NCBI RefSeq assembly: GCF_027486195.1
Contig: NZ_JAIXPP010000057.1
Span: 1-62,319, forward strand
DNA: 62,319 nucleotides
Origin: Novosphingobium sp.
Lineage (GTDB): Bacteria; Pseudomonadota; Alphaproteobacteria; Sphingomonadales; Sphingomonadaceae
Reading direction: 5' to 3'
Under the pieces are notes generated by a model that was not told where the DNA came from, did not search any database, and saw only the letters and a program-made list of their open reading frames with translations. Positions 54,257 to 62,319 of the stretch are shown here, piece by piece. The position numbers and the translations under genes were made by a program. The number at the start of each line of letters is the position of its first letter. Position 1 is the first letter of the stretch.

Positions 54257-55464
54257 CCCTGCCCCGCCCCGAGACCCAGCCCCAACCGAGCAAGGCGCGG
54301 GCGGACGTTGGGCACGGTCAGCATCGTGCTGGCGACGGCCATCAGCAGCATGGCGGTGAAGGTTTCCGCGGTGATGATCTGCTTGTCGAGCAGCACGTTG
54401 ACGAAGATGATCATGATCAGCGCCTTGGTCTGGAGCATCCAGCCGATCACCGCTGCCTCGCCCTTGGTCCAGCCGAGAATGCGGCCGGCAAGATGCACGC
54501 CGGCAAGCTTGCCGATCACGGCTGCGGCAAGGAACAGCGCCGCCGCGCCGAATACGGCCGCGCCGCCAACGCCCCAGTTGGTGCGCAGGCCGGTCGAGAG
54601 GAAGAACACCGGCATGACCGCAAGCAGCAGGAATTCGCGAAAAGCGTCGAGTCGCTCGCGGCTGTACCACTTGGCATCGAGCACTGCGCCCGCAAGGAAC
54701 GCACCGACCATGAAGTGCAGGCCCGACCAGTCTGCCGCGAAGCCGCAGGCGGAGAGCCAGATAAGGCTGACGTACCAGCGGTCGTTCTCGCCAATCCGCG
54801 CAACGAGCTGGCGCACGGCCCAGGCCGCGACCGCGAAGATGACGAGGAACAGCCCCTGCCGCCCGACCCGCTCCCAATCGAGCAGGATCAGCGCGAGGAC
54901 GCCCCAGATCAGCACGTCGTCAAGGCTGGCATAGCGCAGCAGGCGTTGACCGAAGGGCGTGCGGAAGATGGCGAGCTTTTCCATCAGCAGCACGAGGATG
55001 GGAAGCGCCGTGACCGCGCAGGCCATGCCGATGCCGAGCACGGCCTGGCCGTAGTTCCCCTTGGGTCCGATCCAGCCCGGTTCCAGCAGCAGAAGCGCGG
55101 CCGCCCCCGCGCCGAGCAGGAGCGGGAAAATCAGCGCGCAGCCTGCGGTGATCGCCGTCTCGCGCCAGTTGCCGAGCGCATCGCCGAGATCGAGTTCGAG
55201 CCCTGCGGCGAACACGAACATCATCACTGCCCACCACGCCACGCCGTTCAGCGCGCCGATGACCTGCGGGTTGAACACGAAGCTGTAGTAGCCGGGAAAC
55301 GCGGCGCCGAGCACGCCGGGTCCGAGGATGATGCCGCCGACGATCTGCACCACCACCAGCGGGGCATAGTGGTCCGTCCGCAGCAGGCGCCAGACCGCAT
55401 AGGGGACGGCAAGGATGATCGTCAGTGCGATCAGGAAGATTTCGGAGGTGCTCATCGTCGCCAT
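54253..55464 (-). CDS. CPA2-type cation:proton antiporter
   Basis: A 403-residue inner-membrane protein with about 12 hydrophobic segments. 'VVVQIVGGIILGPGVLGAAFP' is the family's first conserved block, 'YASLDDVLIWGVLALILL' contains the paired acidic transport residues, and 'SGLHFMVGAFLAGAVLD' and 'VFFLSTGLRTNWG' follow. No TrkA-N or USP domain. Probably exchanges Na+ or K+ for H+. Alternative ATG three codons downstream. Coupled to the serine hydrolase by a GTGA overlap. Confidence 0.9.
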   Translation of the reverse strand: MATMSTSEIFLIALTIILAVPYAVWRLLRTDHYAPLVVVQIVGGIILGPGVLGAAFPGYYSFVFNPQVIGALNGVAWWAVMMFVFAAGLELDLGDALGNWRETAITAGCALIFPLLLGAGAAALLLLEPGWIGPKGNYGQAVLGIGMACAVTALPILVLLMEKLAIFRTPFGQRLLRYASLDDVLIWGVLALILLDWERVGRQGLFLVIFAVAAWAVRQLVARIGENDRWYVSLIWLSACGFAADWSGLHFMVGAFLAGAVLDAKWYSRERLDAFREFLLLAVMPVFFLSTGLRTNWGVGGAAVFGAAALFLAAAVIGKLAGVHLAGRILGWTKGEAAVIGWMLQTKALIMIIFVNVLLDKQIITAETFTAMLLMAVASTMLTVPNVRPRLARLGLGLGAGQG

Positions 55465-55614
55465 AGCGTGAGACTTTTATTGCCTCTGCCGGGCAAGGGC
55501 TATTGCCATTGCATCCCGGGTGATTGGAGGTCGTGGATAAAGTCAGACATTAATGTTGAATCGCTCCGGATTCCAGCCTTCGCAAGAAGGGCGAGGCGTG
55601 TGGGCGCGGCACGA

Positions 55615-58245
55615 TCAATCCAGATTGGGCCGCAGCCAGCGTTCCGTTGTTGCAAGATCGAAGCCGCGGCGGACAGCGTAGTCCTCCACCTGATCGCGGC
55701 CGATGCGGGCAACGCCGAAGTACTGGCTTTCGGGGTGGGCAAAATAGAAGCCCGAAACAGCGGCGGTGGGCAGCATGGCCTGCGATTCCGTGAGCACGAT
55801 GCCGGCATTGTCTTGCGCGCGCAGCAGATCGAACAGGATCGGCTTGAGGCTGTGATCCGGGCAAGCCGGATAGCCGGGCGCGGGGCGGATGCCGCGGTAT
55901 TGCTCACGGACCAGCGCCTCGTTGGTGAGCTGTTCGCCCGGCGCATAGGCCCAGAGCGTAGTGCGCACATATTGGTGCAGGCGTTCCGCGTAAGCTTCGG
56001 CGAAGCGGTCCGCGAGGGCCTTCAGGAGGATGTCGTTGTAATCGTCGTGCGCGGCCTGGAAGCGTGCGAGATGCGGCTCGATGCCGTGGATGCCAACCGC
56101 GAAACCGCCGAGCCAATCGCCCTGCGGATCGATGAAATCGGCAAGGCACATGTTCTTGCGGTCGCGGCTCTTGCGGATCTGCTGGCGCAGGAAGGGAAGC
56201 CGCACGTGGCGCTCTTCCTCCGGGAGGTAGAGCACGACATCGTCTTCCTCGCGGTGGCAGGGCCAGAAGCCCGCGACGCCCTTTGCGGTGAACCACTTTT
56301 CCGCGATCACCTGATCGAGCATCTTGCGCGCGTCGGCAAAGAGCGAGCGGGCGCTTTCGCCAACAATCTCGTCATCGAGGATCGCGGGGTAGTTGCCGGC
56401 GAGTTCCCAGGCACGGAAGAACGGGGTCCAGTCGATGCATTCGGCAAGGTCTGCCAGATCCCATTCCGGGAAGACGTGGATGCCGGGCTGTTCGGGCGGC
56501 GGAGCCTTTTCCGAAAGATCGGGCGCATAGGCATTGGCGCGCGCATCGGCGAGGCTGAGGAGGACCGAAGCCTCCTTGCCGGCGCGCAGATCACGCACGT
56601 GCTGGTATTCGTGCGCCGTCGCCTCGACAAAGCCATCGCGCTGCGTGTCCGAAAGGAGCTGGCTGGCGACACCGACCGCACGGCTGGCATCAAGCACATG
56701 GACGACAGGGCCTTCATAGGCCGGATCGATGCGCAGCGCGGTGTGGACCTTGCTGGTGGTCGCACCGCCGATGAGCAGCGGGATGGTGAAGCCCGCGCGC
56801 TGCATTTCCTCCGCCACGGTCACCATCTCGTCGAGCGAGGGGGTGATCAGGCCGGAAAGGCCGATCATGTCGACATCTTCGGCCTTGGCGACTTCGAGGA
56901 TCTTCGACCACGGCACCATGACGCCCAGGTCGATCACTTCGTAGCCGTTGCACTGGAGCACGACGCCGACGATGTTCTTGCCAATATCGTGGACGTCGCC
57001 CTTGACGGTGGCCATGATCATGCGGCCCTTGGGGCGCGCGCCGGGGAGTTTTTCCGCCTCGATGAACGGGATGAGGTGCGCGACCGCCTTCTTCATCACG
57101 CGCGCGGATTTGACCACCTGCGGCAGGAACATCTTGCCCGAACCAAACAGATCGCCAACCGTGTTCATGCCCTGCATCAGCGGGCCTTCGATCACTTCGA
57201 TGGGCCTGCCGCCGCGCGCAAAGATTTCGGCGCGGGCTTCCTCGGTATCCTCGACCACGTACATGTCGATGCCCTTCACGAGGGCATGCTCCAGGCGGCG
57301 GACGACGTCCCAGCCGCGCCATTCCTCGGCGGCCTTTTCGGCGACGGCATCCTTGCCCTTGTAACTTTCGGCAAGGTTGATCAGCCGCTCGGTCGCGTCC
57401 GGGTGGCGCATGAGGAGCACGTCCTCGCAGGCCTCGCGCAAGGTCGGGTCGATCTGGTCGTAGATATCGAGCTGGCCGGCGTTGACGATGGCCATGTCCA
57501 TCCCCGCCGGGATCGCGTGATAGAGGAACACCGAATGCATCGCGCGGCGCACGGTTTCATTGCCGCGAAAGCTGAACGAGAGGTTGGAAAGGCCGCCCGA
57601 GATATGGACGTGCGGGCAGCGGGCACGGATCTCGCGCGCGGCCTCGATGAAATCGAGCGCGTAGCGGTCATGCTCCTCGATGCCGGTGGCGACGGCGAAC
57701 ACGTTGGGATCGAAGATGATGTCTTCGGCCGGGAAGCCGATGCCGAGGAGGAGGTCATAGGCACGCGCGCAGATCTCGACCTTGCGCGCCTTGGTATCGG
57801 CCTGGCCCTTCTCGTCGAAAGCCATGACGACGACAGCGGCGCCATAATCCATGCACTTGCGCGCCGAGGTGAGGAAGGCTTCCTCGCCTTCCTTCATCGA
57901 GATCGAATTGACGATGGGCTTGCCCGAAACGCACTTGAGGCCCGCCTCGATGACTTCCCACTTCGAGCTGTCGATCATCACCGGCACGCGGGCGATATCA
58001 GGCTCGGCGGCGATCAGCTTGAGGAACGTGGTCATGGCGTGGACCGCATCGAGCAGGCCCTCGTCCATGTTGACGTCGATGATCTGCGCACCGTTTTCCA
58101 CCTGCTGGCGCGCGACTTCGACTGCCCGGGTGTAGTCACCCGCGAGGATCAGCTTCTTGAACGCGGCGGAGCCGGTGACGTTGGTGCGTTCGCCGACGTT
58201 GACGAAGGATGAGCCGGTGGGGCGAGTTGCGGTATCGGTTGTCAT
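55615..58245 (-). CDS. metH: Methionine synthase, pterin-, cobalamin- and activation-domain part
   Basis: An 876-residue protein equal to the C-terminal two thirds of cobalamin-dependent methionine synthase. In order: pterin-binding domain ('[19 protein letters not shown]', '[15 protein letters not shown]'), cap and B12-binding domain with the axial His in '[17 protein letters not shown]', and AdoMet activation domain ('[18 protein letters not shown]'). Start set at the ATG at 58245 with GGGAGA upstream; the frame to 58320 reads through a palindromic repeat. It works with the homocysteine-binding part encoded just upstream. The split is common in alphaproteobacteria. Confidence 0.96.
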   Translation of the reverse strand: MTTDTATRPTGSSFVNVGERTNVTGSAAFKKLILAGDYTRAVEVARQQVENGAQIIDVNMDEGLLDAVHAMTTFLKLIAAEPDIARVPVMIDSSKWEVIEAGLKCVSGKPIVNSISMKEGEEAFLTSARKCMDYGAAVVVMAFDEKGQADTKARKVEICARAYDLLLGIGFPAEDIIFDPNVFAVATGIEEHDRYALDFIEAAREIRARCPHVHISGGLSNLSFSFRGNETVRRAMHSVFLYHAIPAGMDMAIVNAGQLDIYDQIDPTLREACEDVLLMRHPDATERLINLAESYKGKDAVAEKAAEEWRGWDVVRRLEHALVKGIDMYVVEDTEEARAEIFARGGRPIEVIEGPLMQGMNTVGDLFGSGKMFLPQVVKSARVMKKAVAHLIPFIEAEKLPGARPKGRMIMATVKGDVHDIGKNIVGVVLQCNGYEVIDLGVMVPWSKILEVAKAEDVDMIGLSGLITPSLDEMVTVAEEMQRAGFTIPLLIGGATTSKVHTALRIDPAYEGPVVHVLDASRAVGVASQLLSDTQRDGFVEATAHEYQHVRDLRAGKEASVLLSLADARANAYAPDLSEKAPPPEQPGIHVFPEWDLADLAECIDWTPFFRAWELAGNYPAILDDEIVGESARSLFADARKMLDQVIAEKWFTAKGVAGFWPCHREEDDVVLYLPEEERHVRLPFLRQQIRKSRDRKNMCLADFIDPQGDWLGGFAVGIHGIEPHLARFQAAHDDYNDILLKALADRFAEAYAERLHQYVRTTLWAYAPGEQLTNEALVREQYRGIRPAPGYPACPDHSLKPILFDLLRAQDNAGIVLTESQAMLPTAAVSGFYFAHPESQYFGVARIGRDQVEDYAVRRGFDLATTERWLRPNLD

Positions 58246-58253
58246 TCTGATCT

Positions 58254-58364
58254 CCCTCTCCCCTTCAGGGGAGAGGGCCGGGGAGAGGGGAACCTCCCGC
58301 CGGCCATGCATGTGTTTCAAGGTCGAGGCCCCTCTCCCAACCCTCTCCCCTGAAGGGGAGAGGG
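58254..58364. repeat. Paired REP-like palindromes between the two metH genes
   Basis: Two copies of the CCCTCTCCCCT palindrome (58254-58277 and 58341-58364) stand in opposite orientation with a further GGGAGAGGGG / CCCCTCTCCC pair between them, so the whole 111 bp can fold on itself. It fills the intercistronic space of the met operon and could affect mRNA stability or the ratio of the two subunits. Confidence 0.8.
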
Positions 58365-58372
58365 CTAGAGTA

Positions 58373-59431
58373 TCAGGCCATCACGAACGGTTCGAGCCCG
58401 GCCAGGGCCGTGGCGGTCTGGTGTCCAGGCAGCACGCGCGGCGGCAGGCCCTGCACCGAGCGGGCGATGGCCGCGATGTGTTCCGGTGTGGAGCCGCAGC
58501 AGCCGCCCAGCACATTGACCTGCCCGTGCTCGGCCCATTCGTGGACGAGGCCGGCAGTGGTGGCGGGCATCTCGTCGTACTGGCCGAGTTCGTTGGGAAG
58601 GCCCGCGTTCGGGTAGACCATGATCAGCGTATCGGCGATCTGCGAAAGCGCGCGGACGTGGGGGCGCAGCTGCGACGCGCCGAACGAGCAATTGAGCCCA
58701 ATGGTGACAGGGCGCGCATGGCGCACCGCGTACCAGAAGGCTTCGACCGTATGGCCCGAGAGGTTGCGGCCTGAAAGATCGGTCAGCGTCATCGAAAGCA
58801 TGATCGGCACTTCGCGGCCGAGCTGCTGTTCGAGCAGGCGGACGGCCATGATCGCGGCCTTGGCGTTGAGCGTGTCGAACACCGTCTCGACGAGGATGAA
58901 ATCCGCGCCGCCTTCGACGAGAGCTTCGGCCTGTTCGCGGTAGACTTCGACGAGGAAATCCCAGTCGATCTCGCGGAAGCCCGGATCGTTGACGTCGGGG
59001 GAGAGCGAGAGGGTCTTGTTGGTCGGGCCGATGGCACCGGCGACGAAGCGCGGGCGGCCATCATCGGCCTGGAATTCATCCGCCACGCGGCGGGCAAGCT
59101 TGGCGCTTTCGAGATTGATCTCGCGCACCAGATGCTCGGCGCCATAGTCGGCCTGGCTGATGCGGTTGGCAGAGAAGGTGTTGGTTTCGGCAATATCCGC
59201 ACCCGCCGCGAAATAGGCGCGGTGGATCGATTCGGGCACATGCGGCGCGGAAAGCGCGAGGATATCGTTGTTGCCCTTCTGATCGCGCGAAAGGCCGAGC
59301 GTGCCGGCGTAATCGGCCTCGGTCAGCTTCCAGTTCTGGATTTCGGTGCCGAATGCGCCGTCGGTGATGAGGATGCGCTTGCTGGCCTGTTCGAGCAGAG
59401 CCGTGCGAGCAGCGGATGGGGTAATCGTCAT
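58373..59431 (-). CDS. metH: Methionine synthase, homocysteine-binding part
   Basis: A 352-residue protein equal to the N-terminal homocysteine S-methyltransferase domain of MetH. '[14 protein letters not shown]' is the opening motif; zinc-binding Cys residues are in '[15 protein letters not shown]' and '[14 protein letters not shown]'. Start at the ATG at 59431, overlapping the metF stop (ATGA); the frame upstream is antisense-free shadow of metF. It must form a complex with the cobalamin part to make methionine. Confidence 0.95.
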   Translation of the reverse strand: MTITPSAARTALLEQASKRILITDGAFGTEIQNWKLTEADYAGTLGLSRDQKGNNDILALSAPHVPESIHRAYFAAGADIAETNTFSANRISQADYGAEHLVREINLESAKLARRVADEFQADDGRPRFVAGAIGPTNKTLSLSPDVNDPGFREIDWDFLVEVYREQAEALVEGGADFILVETVFDTLNAKAAIMAVRLLEQQLGREVPIMLSMTLTDLSGRNLSGHTVEAFWYAVRHARPVTIGLNCSFGASQLRPHVRALSQIADTLIMVYPNAGLPNELGQYDEMPATTAGLVHEWAEHGQVNVLGGCCGSTPEHIAAIARSVQGLPPRVLPGHQTATALAGLEPFVMA

Positions 59432-60369
59432 GCAGCTTGCTCCAGCGGGGCGCGTTCGGGGCGCAGGCCGAGCAAGTGGCAGATCGCGTAGGAAAGCTCG
59501 GCGCGGTTCAGGGTGTAGAAGTGGAAATCGCGCACGCCGCCTGCGTAAAGACGGCGGCAGAACTCGGCGGAAATGGTCGCCGCGACGAGTTGGCGCGAGG
59601 CGGGATGATGATCGAGCCCTTCGAACAGGCCGTCCATCCATGCCGGGATCTGCGCGCCGCAGGCCGCTGCGAACTTGCGCGTCTGCGCGACGTTGGAGAC
59701 AGGCAGGATGCCCGGCAGCACCGGCGCGGTGATCCCGGCGGCGGCAAGCCTGTCGCGGAAGCGGAAGAAGGTCTCGGGCTCGAAGAAGAACTGGCTGATC
59801 GCGCGGGTGGCCCCGGCATCGAGCTTGCGCTTCAGGTTGTCGACATCCGCTTCGACGCTGGGCGAATCCGGATGGCTTTCGGGATAGGCCGCGACCGAAA
59901 TTTCGAACGGCGCGATCTGCTTGAGGCCGGCGACGAGGTCCGCCGCATTGGTATAGCCATCGGGGTGCGGCGTGAAGGGTACGCCCGGCGCGCCCATGTC
60001 CCCGCGCAGCGCGACGATGTGTCGCACGCCTGCTTCCCAGTAGCTTTCCGCCACTTCGCGGATTTCGGCCTTGCTGGCATCGACGCAGGTAAGGTGCGCG
60101 GCAGCGGGGAGGCGCGCTTCCTTGATGATGCGCGCGACGGTGCCGTGGGTGCGGTCGCGCGTGGAGCCGCCCGCGCCATAGGTGACCGAGACGAAGCTGG
60201 GCCGCAGCGGGGCGAGCGTGGTCACCACTTCCCACAGCTGCTCCATCAAGGGATCGGTGCGCGGGGGGAAGAATTCGAAACTGACCCGGATATCGCCCGG
60301 CAGTCCCGCAAACAGCGGGGTATCGAGCGCGGTGCGGGCTTCACGCAGTTGATCGAAGGTTGTGGTCAT
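59428..60369 (-). CDS. metF: Methylenetetrahydrofolate reductase
   Basis: A 313-residue FAD enzyme that makes 5-methyl-THF for methionine synthase. 'RVSFEFFPPRTDPLMEQLW' and 'FVSVTYGAGGSTRDRTHGTV' are the family signatures, and 'ISQFFFEPETFFRFRDRL' is further in. It overlaps the regulator gene by 4 bp and metH (N part) by 4 bp, so the operon is fully coupled. Confidence 0.97.
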   Translation of the reverse strand: MTTTFDQLREARTALDTPLFAGLPGDIRVSFEFFPPRTDPLMEQLWEVVTTLAPLRPSFVSVTYGAGGSTRDRTHGTVARIIKEARLPAAAHLTCVDASKAEIREVAESYWEAGVRHIVALRGDMGAPGVPFTPHPDGYTNAADLVAGLKQIAPFEISVAAYPESHPDSPSVEADVDNLKRKLDAGATRAISQFFFEPETFFRFRDRLAAAGITAPVLPGILPVSNVAQTRKFAAACGAQIPAWMDGLFEGLDHHPASRQLVAATISAEFCRRLYAGGVRDFHFYTLNRAELSYAICHLLGLRPERAPLEQAA

Positions 60370-61385
60370 TGTGCTGCCAGTCTTGGAAACTCGGTGCCGG
60401 GAAACTTGCTGATGGCGGCGCGGCCCTCGCGGCGCACGCCGGTCCAGATCTTGACGATGAGTTCGTGCCCGGGAAGCGCGCGATCACCGGCGGGATCGAA
60501 CCCGGCAGCGGTGAGCAGCGCGGCAACCTGCGCGTCGGAAAAGCCGAGGCGGGCATGGGCATGCGCGGTGCGCAGTTCCTCGCGCTCGTGCGAGGCGAAA
60601 TCGACGATCACCACCCGCCCGCCCGGCGCGGTGACGCGCGCGGCCTCTGCCAGCACGGCCTGCGGGGCCAGCGCATAGTGGAGGACCTGGTGGAACAGCA
60701 CCGTATCGAAGCCGGAATCGGGGAATGGCAGCTGCGCGAAATCGCCCTGCACGAGGCTGACGTGCCCGGCCGGCAGATGCTGCAGCCGGGTGCGGGCAAG
60801 CCGCAGCATTTCGGGGCTCTTGTCGAGCGCGGTGACATGCTGGGCGCGCGCGGCAAACAGTTCGGCAATGCGGCCGGTGCCGGTGCCGACATCGAGCAGA
60901 CGGCCGATCTGGCCGGAGAGCATTTCGCCCAGCGCCGCCTCGACCGGGCCATCGGCGATGTGGAGGCTGCGCAGTTCATCCCATTCGGCGGCGTGACGGG
61001 CGAAATAGTCCGCCGCGCTGGCTTCGCGCGCGGAGCGGATCACGCCGAGGTGCTGTCGGTCTTCGGCGCACTGGGCCCCGAAATCGGCATCGGCGGACTC
61101 GGCACTGATCAGCACGCGGGCAAGTGCGGTGCCGAGCGCATCGGGCGCTCCGCCCTCGCTGACCGCAGCGCGCAGGAACACCCAGCCGCCTTCGCGGCGG
61201 CGCTCGGCAAGGCCGGCATCGCAGAGGATCTTGATGTGGCGCGAAACGCGGGGCTGGCTTTGGCCGAGAACTTGCGCAAGTTCACCCACGGCCAGTTCCA
61301 TGCTGGCCAGCAGCCGCATGATGCGAAGCCGGGTAGGATCGGCCAAGGCGCGGAGGGTTTCGAGCACGGACATCGTGATAAGCAT
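60366..61385 (-). CDS. ArsR-type regulator fused to a methyltransferase domain (SahR-like)
   Basis: A 339-residue protein. Residues ~5-95 are an ArsR winged helix ('LETLRALADPTRLRIMRLLA', 'GQSQPRVSRHIKILCDAGLAERRREGGWVFLR'), without the metal-binding Cys of classic ArsR. Residues ~150-320 are a class I methyltransferase fold ('LLDVGTGTGRIAELFA', 'HVSLVQGDFAQLPFPDSGFDTVLFHQVLHY'). Fusions of this kind are called SahR when they sense S-adenosylhomocysteine to control the methionine cycle, and this one heads a metF-metH operon. The ATG at 61385 has AGAAGG 6 bp upstream. Sensing of SAH is inferred from architecture and neighbours. Confidence 0.88.
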   Translation of the reverse strand: MLITMSVLETLRALADPTRLRIMRLLASMELAVGELAQVLGQSQPRVSRHIKILCDAGLAERRREGGWVFLRAAVSEGGAPDALGTALARVLISAESADADFGAQCAEDRQHLGVIRSAREASAADYFARHAAEWDELRSLHIADGPVEAALGEMLSGQIGRLLDVGTGTGRIAELFAARAQHVTALDKSPEMLRLARTRLQHLPAGHVSLVQGDFAQLPFPDSGFDTVLFHQVLHYALAPQAVLAEAARVTAPGGRVVIVDFASHEREELRTAHAHARLGFSDAQVAALLTAAGFDPAGDRALPGHELIVKIWTGVRREGRAAISKFPGTEFPRLAAQ

Positions 61386-61403
61386 ATAAAGCCTTCTTTA
61401 TAT
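61384..61403. promoter_or_regulatory. Operator-like palindrome 1 at the regulator start codon
   Basis: ATATAAAG (61384-61391) and CTTTATAT (61396-61403) form an 8-bp inverted repeat over the ribosome-binding site and start codon of the regulator gene. Its half-site resembles that of palindrome 2, centred 30 bp upstream, which fits autoregulation by the encoded protein. Confidence 0.65.
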
Positions 61404-61411
61404 CATGCAAG

Positions 61412-61435
61412 CCATATAAGGAATTCCTTATATGG
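61412..61435. promoter_or_regulatory. Operator-like palindrome 2 at the met operon promoter
   Basis: A perfect 24-bp palindrome (half CCATATAAGGAA) upstream of the regulator gene. It covers the predicted -10 box, so a bound regulator would block RNA polymerase. Its centre lies exactly 30 bp, about three helical turns, from palindrome 1. Confidence 0.7.
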
Positions 61436-61454
61436 TATAACAGTCCGATAACAA
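61427..61454 (-). promoter_or_regulatory. Predicted promoter of the met operon
   Basis: Minus strand TTGTTA (61449-61454) and TATAAG (61427-61432) with a 16-bp spacer, about 42 bp before the regulator ATG. The -10 box lies inside palindrome 2. Confidence 0.5.
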
Positions 61455-61566
61455 ACCGGGTTGGTGGTTTGAGGTTTGCCATGGCAGGGAGGGCGCACTA
61501 GAACGCGCCGGCACAGCGGCGGTGTGCCGCGAGAACCGACCATATCGAACAGCCTGAGGGACTAAC

Positions 61567-61878
61567 ATGACAAAGACCACCCAGATCAAGCGCCTCGCCA
61601 CCGTGCTGGCCTGCGCGGCCGCCTTTGCGCTGAGTGCCTGCGGCAAGACCGACGACGCTTCGGCCGGCGCTACCGCCGACAATGTCGAGATGCCCGCTGA
61701 CGAGCTGCCTTCGGCCGAGCCTTCAGCTGCCGCCCCGGCCCCTGCCGCCGATGCCTCGCAGGCCGCGCTGAGCGCCGAGGACGCTGCCAAGAGCGCCGCC
61801 GACAGCGCGGTTTCGGCTGCAGAGGAAGCCAAGGCCGCAGCCGCTGCTGCCGCCGAAGAGCAGAAGCCGCAGCAGTGA
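61567..61878 (+). CDS. Small Ala-rich lipoprotein
   Basis: A 103-residue exported lipoprotein. 'RLATVLACAAAFALSACGKT' is a signal ending in the lipobox Leu-Ser-Ala-Cys. The mature part is acidic and then a run of Ala-rich helix ('SAEDAAKSAADSAVSAAEE'), probably a coiled or extended helix in the periplasm. No family recognised. A GTGA overlap couples it to the next lipoprotein gene. Confidence 0.8.
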   Translation: MTKTTQIKRLATVLACAAAFALSACGKTDDASAGATADNVEMPADELPSAEPSAAAPAPAADASQAALSAEDAAKSAADSAVSAAEEAKAAAAAAAEEQKPQQ

Positions 61879-62132
61879 CCGGCGCGGGGAGCATGCGCGC
61901 GGCGCTGGCCGCCGCCACGCTGCTCCCCGCAGCGCTCTGCCTAAGCGGCTGTCAGAAAGACACCGATCCGGGGCCGGGCGGGGTCACCGTCGGTGAAGCC
62001 CGCGCGCTCGATGAAGCGGCGGAAATGCTGGAAAAGCGCCCCACCCCGCCGCTGGTGGATGCGACCGTGCCCGCAGATTTGGCGACTGTTCCGGCCGCCG
62101 GGGCAACGGGCGGCGCCAGCGCGAAGCCCTAG
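61875..62132 (+). CDS. Second small lipoprotein
   Basis: An 85-residue protein with a lipobox ('LLPAALCLSGCQKD') and a short Pro/Ala-rich tail. Start is a GTG overlapping the previous stop, with an ATG six codons later (61893) as an alternative. Function unknown. 'VGEARALDEAAEMLEKRP' is its only ordered-looking stretch. The last base of its TAG stop is the first base of repeat copy B. Confidence 0.75.
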   Translation: MTGAGSMRAALAAATLLPAALCLSGCQKDTDPGPGGVTVGEARALDEAAEMLEKRPTPPLVDATVPADLATVPAAGATGGASAKP

Positions 62133-62319
62133 GCCGTAAACTCATAAACCGCGCCATCGAGGCGACCAAATGGCGAACATATCGGGCCAAGGCGCCCGCC
62201 GGGAAGGCTGGTTGCCTTTCCAAGGGCGCGTTGGTTCGAGATGGAAGCCATTTGGTCGCCCCGAAGGGGTTTAGCCAGAATGGCCCATTGCTGCGTCGGA
62301 AAGGCTTGAGATATCGACA
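62132..62319 (+). repeat. Dispersed structured element, copy B (cut by window end)
   Basis: Aligns without gaps to 44375-44562 of copy A over 188 nt, with 32 differences by hand count; the last 38 nt are identical. The first hairpin is conserved at the same spacing: stem 1 at 62161-62174 / 62247-62260 and stem 2 at 62183-62197 / 62224-62238. The right inverted repeat lies beyond the window; if full length it should end near 62395. Confidence 0.85.

Noticed and set aside
54187..58212. A 1,341-codon open frame on the plus strand antisense to metH and the antiporter
   Set aside because: It is Asp/His/Arg-rich without any family motif and runs opposite to well-defined genes. Long antisense frames are expected in high-GC coding DNA.
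61386..61566. SAM or SAH riboswitch upstream of the met operon
   Set aside because: The region is short, the start codon is close to the predicted promoter, and the only structure is two DNA palindromes suited to a protein operator.

Overview
The window looks like chromosomal DNA of an alphaproteobacterium of the order Sphingomonadales, probably near Novosphingobium or the Erythrobacteraceae. The evidence is high GC in most genes, an alphaproteobacterial NrnC-type nanoRNase next to lptC-lptA, the aat / DUF2155 / NDUFA12-like neighbourhood, a methionine synthase split into two genes, and many GTG/TTG starts. No transposase, integrase, CRISPR array or rRNA was found. One tRNA (Trp, CCA) is present. 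Species-level placement is inference.

Layout. (1) 0.1-14.6 kb: a cell-surface polysaccharide locus, almost all on the minus strand. It holds gmd and fcl (GDP-L-fucose), a WecG/TagA-type and a GT4 glycosyltransferase, several redox or TIM-barrel enzymes, a Wzy/ligase-like protein, a Wzx-like flippase and an SGNH acyltransferase, with one secreted beta-helix protein on the plus strand. Its left end is clearly AT-richer. (2) 15.0-17.7 kb: a phage-tailspike-like beta-helix protein with a small phage-like partner. (3) 18.1-21.3 kb: lptA, lptC, nrnC, ugd. (4) 21.4-27.2 kb: ung, corA, a flavin monooxygenase, a CinA-like protein, a lipoprotein and an epimerase. (5) 27.3-41.5 kb: the translation cluster rplK-rplA and secE-nusG, pulled apart by about 10.8 kb carrying a 2,248-residue RTX-type repeat protein, a DUF3857/transglutaminase protein and an orphan antitoxin. 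tRNA-Trp lies upstream of secE with an alcohol dehydrogenase between. (6) 41.5-55.5 kb: housekeeping and accessory genes (aat, DUF2155, NDUFA12-like, recX, a fatty-acyl-AMP ligase, a XpaC/TelA pair, recQ, a serine hydrolase, a CPA2 antiporter). (7) 55.6-61.4 kb: a methionine-cycle operon, ArsR-methyltransferase regulator - metF - metH N-part - metH C-part, with two operator-like palindromes at its promoter. (8) 61.6-62.3 kb: two small lipoproteins.

The most interesting signal is a dispersed element, complete at 44375-44638 (264 bp) and cut by the window end at 62132-62319. The complete copy is bounded by a perfect 31-bp inverted repeat and encloses nested hairpins. The two copies align without gaps over 188 nt (32 differences by hand count). 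Several differences are paired, compensatory changes in the predicted stems, including G·T/U-compatible ones, which argues for selection on a folded structure. Both copies begin at the last base of a TAG stop codon. I do not recognise the element as a named family.
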